DNA of 64,000 nt from Bradyrhizobium sp. CCGUVB4N (GTDB lineage Bacteria > Pseudomonadota > Alphaproteobacteria > Rhizobiales > Xanthobacteraceae): NCBI RefSeq assembly GCF_024199945.1, contig NZ_JANADP010000001.1:2232001-2296000 (forward strand), in the 5' to 3' direction. The notes under the pieces are model-generated. The model was given only the letters and a program-made list of their open reading frames with translations. It was not told the origin of the DNA and did no database searches. A program made the translations under genes and the position numbers. Below are positions 37,142-46,431 of this stretch, piece by piece (position 1 is the first letter of the stretch; the number at the start of each line of letters is the position of its first letter).

Positions 37142-37900
37142 ATGAAGCGTTTTGGTCTGGCCGCGGTCGCGGCACTCGCGATTGCAGCGGTGACGCCGGC
37201 ATCGGCGCAGCAGGTGCTGAAGGTCGGCTCGACGCCGACCGGCATCCCCTTCACCTTCCTCGACACCAAGACCAACAGCATTCAGGGCATCATGGTCGAT
37301 CTCGTCACCGAAATCGGCAAGGATGCCGGCTTCAACGTGCAGATCGAGCCGATGCAGTTCTCGGCACTGATCCCGTCGCTGACCTCGAGCAAGATCGACA
37401 TCATCGCAGCTGCGATGTTCATCACGGCGCCGCGCAAGGAGGTCGTCGATTTCTCCGACCCGATTTACACCTACGGCGAAGGCCTGGTGGTGCCGAAGAC
37501 CGACACCAAGGCCTACGCCACGCAGGACGATCTGAAGGGTGAGACGGTCGGCGCGCAAGTAGGCACCGCCTTCGTCGACGCGCTGAAGAAGACCGGCCTG
37601 TTCGCCGACGTCAAGGCCTACGACACCATCCCCGACATCCTGCGCGACGTGAACACCGGCCGCCTCAAGGCCGGCTACGCCGACTATCCGATCCTCGCCT
37701 ACAACATCAAACAGGGCGGCTTCCCCGAGGTGCGGCTTGTCGACGGCTACAAGCCCGTCACTGTCGGCTCCGTCGGCATCGGCGTGCGCAAGGGCGAGGC
37801 CGCGCTGCTCGGCAAGATCAACGCCTCGCTGGCGAAGCTCAAGGCCAACGGCACCATCGACAAGATCCTCGACAAATGGGGCCTGAAGGCACAGGGCTGA
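37142..37900 (+). CDS. Amino-acid ABC transporter, substrate-binding protein
   Basis: A 252-residue periplasmic binding protein of the polar amino acid/opine family. The signal peptide is [22 protein letters not shown], then [40 protein letters not shown] and [20 protein letters not shown], all typical of SBP_bac_3. A Gly-rich upstream sequence (AAAGGGGG) precedes the ATG. It heads a binding protein, permease, ATPase, FAD oxidase operon. Cargo is probably an amino acid or amine that the PuuB-like oxidase then degrades. Confidence 0.94.
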   Translation: MKRFGLAAVAALAIAAVTPASAQQVLKVGSTPTGIPFTFLDTKTNSIQGIMVDLVTEIGKDAGFNVQIEPMQFSALIPSLTSSKIDIIAAAMFITAPRKEVVDFSDPIYTYGEGLVVPKTDTKAYATQDDLKGETVGAQVGTAFVDALKKTGLFADVKAYDTIPDILRDVNTGRLKAGYADYPILAYNIKQGGFPEVRLVDGYKPVTVGSVGIGVRKGEAALLGKINASLAKLKANGTIDKILDKWGLKAQG

Positions 37901-37924
37901 TAGAGGCTGATCGCAGGCTTTCCG

Positions 37925-38574
37925 ATGAAAGGCTTCTGGCACGACGCCGTCGAGTTCTTCCCGATCCTGATGAGCGGCGTCGCACTGACGATCGTCGTCA
38001 CCATCGGCTCGCTGCTGCTCTCGACGGTGCTCGGCCTGATCTGGGCGATGATGCGGGTCTCCGGCATCAAGGCACTGTCGATGCTCAGCGCCAGCCTGAT
38101 CAACGTGATCCGCGGCATCCCGATCATCGTGCTGCTGTTCTATCTCTACTTCGTGATGCCCGATCTCGGCGTCACGCTCAGTGCACTGCAGGCCGCGATC
38201 CTCGGGCTCGGCATCGCCTATTCGGCCTATCAGGCCGAAAACTTCCGCGCCGGCATCGAGGCCATCGACAAGGGCCAGATCGAGGCGGCGCAGTCGATCG
38301 GCATGGGCTGGTGGCTCACCATGCGCCGCGTGGTGCTGCCGCAAGCGGTTCGCATCGTGCTGCCGCCCTACGGCAACGTCATGATCATGATGCTGAAGGA
38401 TTCGTCGCAGGCGTCCACCATCACGGTCGCCGAGCTTGCGCTTCAGGGCAAGCTGATCGCGTCCTCGACCTTCAAGAACACCAACGTGTTCACGCTGGTG
38501 GCGCTGATGTATCTCACCATGAGCATTCCGTTGATCCTGCTGGTCCGGCACTTCGAGAAGCGGGCGGGCAAGCG

Positions 38575-38578
<4 letters not shown>
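37925..38578 (+). CDS. Amino-acid ABC transporter, permease
   Basis: A 217-residue HisMQ-type inner-membrane permease with about five membrane segments. The family loop appears as [20 protein letters not shown] followed by [17 protein letters not shown], where the EAA motif contacts the ATPase. A second permease is not present; the protein may act as a homodimer. It ends in an ATGA overlap with the ATPase gene, so their translation is coupled. Confidence 0.94.
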
Positions 38579-39306
<728 letters not shown>

Positions 39307-39319
39307 CCGGACTCTTGCA

Positions 39320-40603
39320 ATGACGCGCCTGCCTCTGCCGCCCTCGCTCTATGCCGACACCGCCGTTGCGCCGGTGGCCACGCCGCCGCTCGATGCGGAC
39401 AAGACCGTCTCCGTCGCGATCGTCGGCGGCGGCTATACGGGGCTTTCCACGGCGCTGCATCTGGCGGAGCAAGGCGTCGAGGCGCTGGTGCTGGAGGCGC
39501 AGGAACCGGGCTGGGGCGCGTCGGGCAACAATGGCGGCCACACCAATCCCGGCCTGAAGCACGATCCCGATCAGATCGAGGCCGATTTCGGCGCTGAGCT
39601 CGGCCGCCGCATGATCGAGTTCTCCTATGGCACGACGAACTTCACGCATGATTTGATCCGCCGTTACCAGATCCCGTGCGAGGCGCGGCAGAACGGCACG
39701 CTGCGCGTGGCCTATAACGAGGCCAGCGCCGCTGCGATCGAAAAGACCGCGCAGCAATGCATCCGCCGCGGCATGCCGGTGTCGTATCTGAACCGCGAGC
39801 AGCTGCGCGAAATGACCGGCACGGATCGCTACATCGGCGCCATGCTGGATAGCCGCGGTGGCGACCTGCATCCGCTCAGCTACGCCCGCGGCCTTGCGCG
39901 GGCCGCGATCTCGGCGGGGGCCAAAGTCTATGGCGAGACGCCGGCGCTGTCGCTCCGGCGCGACGGCAGAAGCTGGCGCATCGAGACGCCGCGCGCGGTG
40001 GTGCATGCCGACAAGGTGCTGCTTGCAACCAACGGCTTTACGGACGATCTCTGGCCGGCGCTCCGTCGCACCATCGTGCCGGTGTTTTCATCGATCGCCG
40101 CCACTGCGCCGCTCTCGGACGACGTCGCGCGCGCGATCATGCCGACGCGGCCCGTCCTCTACGAGAGCGGCCATATCACGGTCTACTACCGCATCGATCA
40201 GAACAACCGCCTGCTGATGGGCGGCCGCGGGCCGATGCGCTGGATCAACTCGCCGAACGACGTCGCCTATCTCATCCGCTACGCCGAGCGGTTGTGGCCG
40301 CAGCTCAAGGGCGTGGCCTGGACCCATGGCTGGAACAGCCGGCTCGCGATCACCAAGGACCACTATCCGCATGTGCATGAGCCCGCGGAGGACATCCTGA
40401 TCTCGCTCGGTTGCAACGGTCGCGGCGTGGCGCTCTCGACCGCGATGGGTGCGCAGCTCGCGCGCCGTCTGATCGGTGGTGCCAAGGCCGAGATCGACAT
40501 GCCCGTCACCGGCATCAAGCCGATCGCGATGCATGCGTTCTGGCCGGTCGGCGTGACGACCGCGGTGATCACCGGCCGCGTGCGCGACCGGCTCGGCATA
40601 TGA
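39320..40603 (+). CDS. FAD-dependent oxidoreductase (PuuB/OrdL type)
   Basis: A 427-residue flavoenzyme of the DAO family resembling gamma-glutamylputrescine oxidase. The FAD motif is VAIVGGGYTGLSTALHLAEQ; next are EPGWGASGNNGGHTNPGLKH and the PuuB-like ending region ILISLGCNGRGVALSTAMGA. It ends an operon with the amino-acid transporter. The probable job is oxidative deamination of an imported amine or amino acid. It could equally be a sarcosine or opine oxidase. The ATG at 39320 leaves 13 bases after the ATPase. Confidence 0.9.
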   Translation: MTRLPLPPSLYADTAVAPVATPPLDADKTVSVAIVGGGYTGLSTALHLAEQGVEALVLEAQEPGWGASGNNGGHTNPGLKHDPDQIEADFGAELGRRMIEFSYGTTNFTHDLIRRYQIPCEARQNGTLRVAYNEASAAAIEKTAQQCIRRGMPVSYLNREQLREMTGTDRYIGAMLDSRGGDLHPLSYARGLARAAISAGAKVYGETPALSLRRDGRSWRIETPRAVVHADKVLLATNGFTDDLWPALRRTIVPVFSSIAATAPLSDDVARAIMPTRPVLYESGHITVYYRIDQNNRLLMGGRGPMRWINSPNDVAYLIRYAERLWPQLKGVAWTHGWNSRLAITKDHYPHVHEPAEDILISLGCNGRGVALSTAMGAQLARRLIGGAKAEIDMPVTGIKPIAMHAFWPVGVTTAVITGRVRDRLGI

Positions 40604-40605
40604 AG

Positions 40606-40636
40606 AAGGCGCCGCTCGACGAGAGAGCGACGCCTT
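40606..40636 (-). terminator. Hairpin between convergent genes
   Basis: The stem AAGGCG-CGCTC / GAGCG-CGCCTT with one mismatch lies just past the oxidase stop. Read leftward it is followed by CTTCTTC; it may end both the 73-aa gene and the oxidase operon. Confidence 0.6.
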
Positions 40637-40657
40637 GCATGATCTACAGATTGAATG

Positions 40658-40879
40658 TCAGCAGCGACCCTGCTTCCACAGGCCGGGCGGGCACCCGTGA
40701 CCGCGCCAGCCGACCTTGCGGCCATGCGACCATCCGGGCGGCGTGCCGTGATGATGATGGCCCATTCCGTGACCATGACCACCGTGTCCGTGTCCATGTC
40801 CGCCCCGGGCCAGTGCGGGACTGATGAGTGTGAGGCCGGCTGCGACGATCAGCGATGCCGCCAGCGCAAGTTTCTTCAT
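40658..40879 (-). CDS. Small secreted His/Gly-rich protein
   Basis: A 73-residue exported protein with a signal peptide (MKKLALAASLIVAAGLTLIS, ending near ALA) and a mature domain of alternating His and Gly (GGHGHGHGGHGHG, GHHHHG), then KVGWRGHGCPPGLWKQGRC. GGAGG precedes the ATG. The His clusters suggest metal binding; the GCPPGLWKQ element is shared with other small Bradyrhizobium proteins as I recall. No function is established. It stands alone. Confidence 0.78.
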   Translation of the reverse strand: MKKLALAASLIVAAGLTLISPALARGGHGHGHGGHGHGMGHHHHGTPPGWSHGRKVGWRGHGCPPGLWKQGRC

Positions 40880-41075
40880 AAAGGTCCTCCATCGGGATGA
40901 TGCGCACTTGTCCGTTCAACAAACTGACCGCGCGCGGCTAAGTTCCCGGAGAATGTGGAGGAGTCGTGACGCTCGCGGAGATGCACGGGTATGCGTTAAC
41001 TCAACGCATGCTAGCGCCGTCGCGCGTCTGTCGTTGCGTCGCTGTCGCCAGCTCGCATCGCTGGCTGATGGCGGC

Positions 41076-42665
41076 TCAGTCCTCCGCCACCGCGTCGGCC
41101 CAGGGCTGGAAGATGTCGACCGCGCCGGAATTGACATCGCCGGCGCGCATCACCACGCTTGGGCAGGCGAACTTCTGCGGCAGAGCCTGCACCTGCGTTT
41201 CCTCGTAGTTGAAGCGCGCGGCCAGCGTCTGGCGTACGTCCGCAGGCAGCCGAGCGTCGCCGATCACGATCGCGCCTTCGCTGGCGTCGATGCGTGGCTG
41301 GTGAATGGCGGCATCGAGATCCATGCCAAAGTCCATCGCAAAGGAGACGAGTTGCATCACCGACGGCAGGATGCGGCGGCCGCCGGAGGCGCCGACTGCG
41401 AGGCGCTTGCCGTCCCTGGTTTCGGCAATGACGGGCGTGTAGTTACAGAGACAGCGTTTGCCGGGTGCGAGCGAGTTCGTCGTGCCGGGGGTCGGATCGA
41501 ACCACATGATGCCGTTGTTCATGGCGATGCCGGTGTGCGGCGTCACGTATTTCGAGCCAAAGGACGAGAGTAGCGTCTGCGTCACTGCTGCGATATTGCC
41601 GTGGCGGTCGACCACGGAGAAATGCGTGGTGCAGGCGGGCGCGAGGTATTCGGCGCCGAGCGAGCGCTTGCCGGCGGCATCGCCCATGTCCTTGAGCCGT
41701 TCGCGGAACGCCGCCTGAAGAGCGAGCGCATATTCGGCATAGGCGGCTGAATCCGGCGCGCTCGCCGGCTTCAGGCCTTGCTGCAACAATCGCAACGCAT
41801 GGGCCATCGTCGGGCCGGCCGTGAGCTCTGGCGTCGCATACACCTTGCCGTCGCGATAGGGGATTGCCAACGGCTCGCGCAGGTGCGCGCGGAACGCGGC
41901 GAGATCCTCCACCGACAGCGAACCGCCGTCCGCCCTGATATCGGATGCGATGCTCTTGGCGAGATCGCCCTGGTAGAAATCGCGGGGTCCGGCGTCGGCG
42001 AGATGCGACAGCGTCGCCTTGAGCGTGTCCTGCGGAAGCCGGATCTGGGACTTGATGCCCCATGGTGGGCTCGGGGGCAGGCCGTCCTTCAGGAATGCTG
42101 CTGCACTCGCCGGATAGCGCCGGAGATCGGCGGCCGACGCGGTGATCGTCAGCGCGGTCCACCAATCGACCAGCAGGCCTTCGCCGGCAAGCGCGGCAGC
42201 CGGCGTGACAAGATCCTTCCACGGCATTCTGGCGTAGCGCCGATGAGCCTCCTCCATGCCGGCGACGACGCCGGGCACGGCGATCGAACCGGGGCCGTGG
42301 ATGTTGCGGTCGTCCTTCACCCGCGGCCAGGGAAACAGATCGGAGGCAGCGCCTTCCCCGCTGAGTGGATAGTCGGCGGTACGCAGGCTCTGCGGCGCAC
42401 ACATGCCGTAGTCGATCACCTCAGTGCGATTTTCCTTGGCGCGGTAGAGCACCATCGCGCCGCCGCCACCGATGCCGCTGTTCCAGGGCTCCAGAACGTT
42501 CAGCGCAAAGGTCGTCGCCACGATCGCGTCGACGCAATCGCCGCCCGCAGCCAGCACCTGCGCGCCCACCTCGGCCGCGCGCCGCGATTGCGAGGCGACG
42601 ATGCCGCCCTTGGAGGTGACGGCGGGCTTGCGGACGGTTTGGTTGAGGCTGAACTGATGAGGCAT
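41076..42665 (-). CDS. ggt: Gamma-glutamyltransferase
   Basis: A 529-residue Ntn-hydrolase that transfers or hydrolyses gamma-glutamyl groups from glutathione and similar compounds. It matures by self-cleavage before a catalytic Thr, here the first Thr of TTHFSVVDRHGN (residue about 346). Other family regions are VASQSRRAAEVGAQVLAAGG, NSGIGGGGAMVLY and GASGGRRILPSVMQ. No signal peptide is seen, so it may be cytosolic, unlike E. coli Ggt. The ATG at 42665 was chosen; the frame is open to 42887 but upstream residues look non-coding. It diverges from the enoyl-CoA hydratase gene. Confidence 0.93.
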   Translation of the reverse strand: MPHQFSLNQTVRKPAVTSKGGIVASQSRRAAEVGAQVLAAGGDCVDAIVATTFALNVLEPWNSGIGGGGAMVLYRAKENRTEVIDYGMCAPQSLRTADYPLSGEGAASDLFPWPRVKDDRNIHGPGSIAVPGVVAGMEEAHRRYARMPWKDLVTPAAALAGEGLLVDWWTALTITASAADLRRYPASAAAFLKDGLPPSPPWGIKSQIRLPQDTLKATLSHLADAGPRDFYQGDLAKSIASDIRADGGSLSVEDLAAFRAHLREPLAIPYRDGKVYATPELTAGPTMAHALRLLQQGLKPASAPDSAAYAEYALALQAAFRERLKDMGDAAGKRSLGAEYLAPACTTHFSVVDRHGNIAAVTQTLLSSFGSKYVTPHTGIAMNNGIMWFDPTPGTTNSLAPGKRCLCNYTPVIAETRDGKRLAVGASGGRRILPSVMQLVSFAMDFGMDLDAAIHQPRIDASEGAIVIGDARLPADVRQTLAARFNYEETQVQALPQKFACPSVVMRAGDVNSGAVDIFQPWADAVAED

Positions 42666-42690
42666 GATGTCGGTGAACTCTGTCTTCGGT

Positions 42691-42728
42691 TGTCTTCTGG
42701 ATTCAGTGTCTTCTGGATTCAGTGTCTT
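42691..42728. repeat. 16-bp tandem repeat, 2.4 copies
   Basis: The unit tgtcttctggattcag occurs at 42691-42706 and 42707-42722, followed by a partial copy tgtctt. It lies in the divergent ggt/hydratase intergenic region and could affect promoter spacing. Confidence 0.9.
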
Positions 42729-42823
42729 GGCTTCGTTGCGCCGACGTCGGAGCTCCGCAATTGGCGGAGCGCGCGAAGAATGGCACATTGCCGGCAACGA
42801 GAACATCGAAAGGGAGATGCGAC

Positions 42824-43597
42824 ATGGCAGGTGTGAAACAGGCGCGGGATGGCGCCGTCGGGATCTTGACGCTTGACGAGCCGGCAAGCCTGAACGCGAT
42901 GACGCCGGACCTGCTCGGCGCGCTTGCCGCCGCCGTCGCCGAGATGAGTGGGGATGAGGAGGTCCGTGCGCTGGTCCTCACCGGCGCTGGGCGTGGCTTT
43001 TGCTCAGGACAGAATTTGAAGGCAGCCGGAGCGCTGGGCGACGACCTCGCAGCCGGCGTGATGCGCTTCTACTGGCCTGCCTTCAAGGCGCTGCGCGAAT
43101 GCCGCGTGCCCGTCGTCGTTGCCGTCAACGGTGTCGCGGCCGGCGGCGGCTTCAGTCTGGCGATGGCCGGCGACATGATTGTTGCGGCGCGCTCAGCCAG
43201 TTTTATTCAAGTCTTCAGCCGTATCGCGCTGGTGCCCGATCTCGGCTCGACCTGGCTGCTGCCAAGGCTGATCGGCCGCCAGCGCGCGCTCGAGCTGATG
43301 CTCCTAAACGAGCCCCTCACGGCCGAGCGTGCCCAGGAGATCGGTCTTGTACGGCAGGTCGTCGACGACGCGAAGCTGATGGAGGAGGCGTTGACGCTGG
43401 TGCGCCGTCTCGCCGATGGCCCGACCCGCGCGCTGGTCGCGACCCGCGCCCTGGTCGAGGAGAGCGAGCACAGCAGCTACGAGGCGCAGTTCCGCCGCGA
43501 GATCGAGCTTCAAGCCGCGATCCGCACAAGCGCTGACGCCGTCGAAGGCCGCAAGGCCTTCGTCGAGAAGCGCAAGGCGAAGTTTACGGGGAGGTGA
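42824..43597 (+). CDS. Enoyl-CoA hydratase/isomerase family protein
   Basis: A 257-residue crotonase-fold enzyme. The oxyanion-hole motifs are LTGAGRGFCSGQNLK and AVNGVAAGGGFSLAM; LVPDLGSTWLLPRLIG follows. Its ends RRLADGPTRALVATRAL and AVEGRKAFVEKRKAKF suit the PaaG/PaaF-like group. AGGGAG precedes the ATG at 42824. It is monocistronic as far as seen; a palindromic repeat follows its stop. Catalytic Glu residues at typical positions cannot be confirmed here, so either hydratase or isomerase is possible. Confidence 0.9.
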   Translation: MAGVKQARDGAVGILTLDEPASLNAMTPDLLGALAAAVAEMSGDEEVRALVLTGAGRGFCSGQNLKAAGALGDDLAAGVMRFYWPAFKALRECRVPVVVAVNGVAAGGGFSLAMAGDMIVAARSASFIQVFSRIALVPDLGSTWLLPRLIGRQRALELMLLNEPLTAERAQEIGLVRQVVDDAKLMEEALTLVRRLADGPTRALVATRALVEESEHSSYEAQFRREIELQAAIRTSADAVEGRKAFVEKRKAKFTGR

Positions 43598-43619
43598 GGC
43601 GACGCGGCCTCTCCAAGCT

Positions 43620-43703
43620 CGTCATGCCCGGGCTTGACCCGGGCATCCACGTCTTGCCGTCCGTCCTAAAACGTGGATGGCCGGGACAAGCCCGGCCATG
43701 ACG
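43620..43703. repeat. Palindromic intergenic repeat
   Basis: Left part carries CGTCATGCCCGGGCTTG and GGGCATCCACG, right part CGTGGATGGCCGGG and CAAGCCCGGCCATGACG, with a short centre. This is a dispersed element found at high copy in Bradyrhizobium genomes as I recall. It ends the hydratase transcript region. Confidence 0.85.
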
Positions 43704-43729
43704 GCGAAGAGATGAGTGGGAAGCGACGC

Positions 43730-43906
43730 TCAGAGCCCGCGGTGTAACCGGCTGGCCTGATACTTGGCGTGCCATTTCGGTCCGGGTCCGCGCATGTAGT
43801 GCAGCTCGGGGCGATAGGGGTTGCCGGCGATGCGCACCAGCTTCTGCCATTTGGTGGCGACGAAGGCGAAGGGCTGGCGGAACAGGGTCAAGGAAGCGAA
43901 CAGCAT
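43730..43906 (-). CDS. Small protein of 58 aa in operon with the DUF6894-like gene
   Basis: A 58-residue protein: MLFASLTLFRQPFAFVATKW, then VRIAGNPYRPELHYMRGPGP and a basic end (QASRLHRGL). GAGGTG lies six bases before the ATG at 43906, a strong site that overlaps the end of the upstream gene. Codon use fits the genome. I do not recognise the family and no motif was seen. It is probably translated with the DUF6894-like gene. Confidence 0.65.
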   Translation of the reverse strand: MLFASLTLFRQPFAFVATKWQKLVRIAGNPYRPELHYMRGPGPKWHAKYQASRLHRGL

Positions 43907-43915
43907 GACATCACC

Positions 43916-44149
43916 TCAATGCGGCTTGCCGAGCATGGCGGTGAAGGGGAGATCGAAAAGATCCTCGCCGTCGGAGCCGCTGACATGGATCACCCAGTCG
44001 CGCCAGTCTTCAGCACCGGGCGTCTGAATCATTGAATGCATGATCTGGGCGGCGCGGTCGCGCGCTTCGGTCAGGCTGGAGACCGCGGCACCATTGCGAT
44101 CGATCAGCGTGCCGTCGGTGTTCGAGCAGTGAAAATAGACCTGGACCAT
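43916..44149 (-). CDS. DUF6894-like small protein
   Basis: A 77-residue protein beginning MVQVYFHCSNTDGTLIDRNG, with SSLTEARDRAAQIMHSMI and DWRDWVIHVSGSDGEDLFDL after it. The pattern (start VYFH, then D-rich, then an ARDRAA helix, then W-V-V-hydrophobic-D) is that of the Rhizobiales DUF6894 family, whose function is unknown. AGGAGG precedes the ATG at 44149 by five to six bases. The 58-aa gene follows after nine bases. Confidence 0.8.
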   Translation of the reverse strand: MVQVYFHCSNTDGTLIDRNGAAVSSLTEARDRAAQIMHSMIQTPGAEDWRDWVIHVSGSDGEDLFDLPFTAMLGKPH

Positions 44150-44355
44150 ATGCGCCTCCTGTGGGGAGCGGACGGGACGGCAAATGGATACCACCCGACG
44201 TGTTCGCGAAATATTCGGGGCGAGCCCGGTAAGGGAATCTACGGAGATTGGTCGGCACGAAGAGCCCTGCGGGTTTGATCACAGGCGGGTGATGTTCAAC
44301 TGGACGGCGCCTGGTGGGCATGGAACAACCTTCGACCGAAATCCGGGAGGCGGCT

Positions 44356-46431
44356 GTGAATCATCTCACATTTCAGGTTGGACGCCGAAGCTTGTGCGTG
44401 GGTGTCTTCGCCTTCGCGGCGGTCCTGCTCGGCTTTGCCTCGCTGGCTGCGTCCGATTCCGTGAGGAAAAGCGGCTACGCGGTGGGACCGGAGACCTGCG
44501 GCAGCGGCGATCTCGCCTTTCCCAGGGTCCAGATCGACATGAAGGCCGGCTTTTGCGCCGGCCTCGTCGCCAGCGAAGAGGATCATCTGAAATTTCCGCG
44601 GTCGATCATCCAGCTGCCAGGTCGTGACCTGTTCGTGGTCGCCGACATGGGCGGCTGGGGCCATGCCGATGGCCGGCTGCTCCTGCTCGATCCCCACGCC
44701 GCCAGCGGCCAGCGGTTCAAGGAGCTCCTGACCGGGGTCGAATATCCGTTCGGCCTGGTGATCGGTCCGGACAAGAAGCTCTACGCTTCGACCGCCGAGA
44801 CCATCTTCCGCTTCGATCCGCTCGCGGATAACCCGCGCAGCACGGTCGAGACCGTCATCCGTCACATGCCGGGCCGCCGCATCACGCTGCCGGATGGGAC
44901 GAAGCTCGACGAGTCCGCGCATCCGCTCAAGCAGTTCGTGTTCGATCGCAATGGCCGGCTGTTCGTCAATGTCGGCGCCCATAGCGACGATTGCATCACG
45001 CCGGCGCCGATCACGAGGCCTTGCGCGGCAGCAGAAGGTGCTTCCGCCATGGCCGCGATCTGGCTGTTCACGCCGCCGTCGGGTGGTGTGTTCCCGGCGT
45101 TGAAACCTGGCGATACCGACCCGCCGCACACGATCTACGCGCGGGGCCTGCGCAACTCGATGGCGCTGGCGCTGCACCCGAACTTTCCCGATGCCGGTTA
45201 CGCGTTCCTGCAAGGCGAGAACGGCCGCGATCTGCCCGATATCTTCAAGCCGAACGAGGAGATCAACGCGATCGAGCAGGGCAGGCATTATGGCTGGCCC
45301 TATTGTTTTGATCTCTCGACGCCGAGTCCCGAGTTCAGGCTCGTGCTGCAATCCGGCGTCTATAAATCCCTTTGCACGGCAAACGCGCTTTACAAGCAGC
45401 CATTCTCGCTCATGCCCCCACACGGCGCGCCGCTCGCGATGCTGTATTATCACGGCGCCAAATTTCCGGAGCTGGAAGGCAAGCTGCTGGTCGGCCTGCA
45501 CGGCTATCGCCCGACCGGCAGCCGCGTGCTGATCTACGACGTCGACGACCATGGTTTTCCAAAACCCGCGCCGGCACCGGTGCGCTACCATGTCAGCTGT
45601 GCCGCCGATCCGACCCATAACTTTCAGACCGACGCGGGAGATGTCGCTGCGGCGCCGTTCGAGGAGTTGATCGCCGGCTGGCATCGCGTCAATGGTGCGC
45701 GCCCGCAAGGCGCGCCGGTCGGCATGACGGTCGCGGAGGATGGTGCGATCTGGCTGGTCGAGGACAAGAATCAGACGATCATCCGCATCGACCGCGCCGC
45801 GGGCGATCCACCGCCGCCGCTGCCCTGCGACACGCGCAGCCAGGCTCTGATCGACCAGCTCGCAGCGCTCGTCGCCAAGGATGCACAAAACAAGATCCGG
45901 CTCACCACGCTGCGCAAGAACCTCGTCGAAAAGCATTGCGTCGGCTGCCACTCCGATTTCGGTCTGAAGGCGGGGCAGTCGGATGCCGACAAGGATACGA
46001 CCGTGCTCCGTTTCATGCTGTCGCAGGATGGCTGGATCTATCCGGGCGATCCGCAGTCCGGCAAGCTGCGGACGCGGCTGCGCGGCATCGGCGCGGAGAA
46101 GCTGATGCCGCCGGGCGGCGAGAACCTGCCGAAGACCGAGCCGGGTTACACGGGCTTGCTCAACACCGCAGATTTGCTCGTCGCGAAAATGGTTCCGGGA
46201 ACGCGGATGCTCGTCAAGTTAGGCCTGCCGCAGCGCAAATTTTTCAGCAAGGCGAACAAGGAATGCGGCGAAATACCGGCCGCCAAGGTCGTTGTCGTGA
46301 CACAAAGGAACGCTGTAGACAAACCGGGCTTCAGCCGATTCTTCCGGCCGGCCGATCCGTACTTGAATGGCGAATGCAGCGACGACGATGGCTATTACAT
46401 CCGGCAGGAATTTCTGGTGCCTGTGCAGTAG
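44356..46431 (+). CDS. Sugar dehydrogenase-type beta-propeller fused to cytochrome c
   Basis: A 691-residue exported protein. The signal peptide VNHLTFQVGRRSLCVGVFAF-ending LAASDS is followed by a glucose/sorbosone-dehydrogenase-like propeller (residues about 70-480, with VADMGGWGHADGRLLLLD, VGAHSDDCITP, ARGLRNSMALALHPNFPDAG, NEEINAIEQGRHYGWPYCF) and a C-terminal domain holding a heme-binding CxxCH in KHCVGCHSDFG at about residue 530. The fusion suggests a PQQ-type dehydrogenase that passes electrons to its own heme. GTG 44356 was chosen because GGGAGG is five bases upstream; a GTG at 44314 would add 14 residues. The lactonase-like gene overlaps its end. Confidence 0.8.
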   Translation: MNHLTFQVGRRSLCVGVFAFAAVLLGFASLAASDSVRKSGYAVGPETCGSGDLAFPRVQIDMKAGFCAGLVASEEDHLKFPRSIIQLPGRDLFVVADMGGWGHADGRLLLLDPHAASGQRFKELLTGVEYPFGLVIGPDKKLYASTAETIFRFDPLADNPRSTVETVIRHMPGRRITLPDGTKLDESAHPLKQFVFDRNGRLFVNVGAHSDDCITPAPITRPCAAAEGASAMAAIWLFTPPSGGVFPALKPGDTDPPHTIYARGLRNSMALALHPNFPDAGYAFLQGENGRDLPDIFKPNEEINAIEQGRHYGWPYCFDLSTPSPEFRLVLQSGVYKSLCTANALYKQPFSLMPPHGAPLAMLYYHGAKFPELEGKLLVGLHGYRPTGSRVLIYDVDDHGFPKPAPAPVRYHVSCAADPTHNFQTDAGDVAAAPFEELIAGWHRVNGARPQGAPVGMTVAEDGAIWLVEDKNQTIIRIDRAAGDPPPPLPCDTRSQALIDQLAALVAKDAQNKIRLTTLRKNLVEKHCVGCHSDFGLKAGQSDADKDTTVLRFMLSQDGWIYPGDPQSGKLRTRLRGIGAEKLMPPGGENLPKTEPGYTGLLNTADLLVAKMVPGTRMLVKLGLPQRKFFSKANKECGEIPAAKVVVVTQRNAVDKPGFSRFFRPADPYLNGECSDDDGYYIRQEFLVPVQ

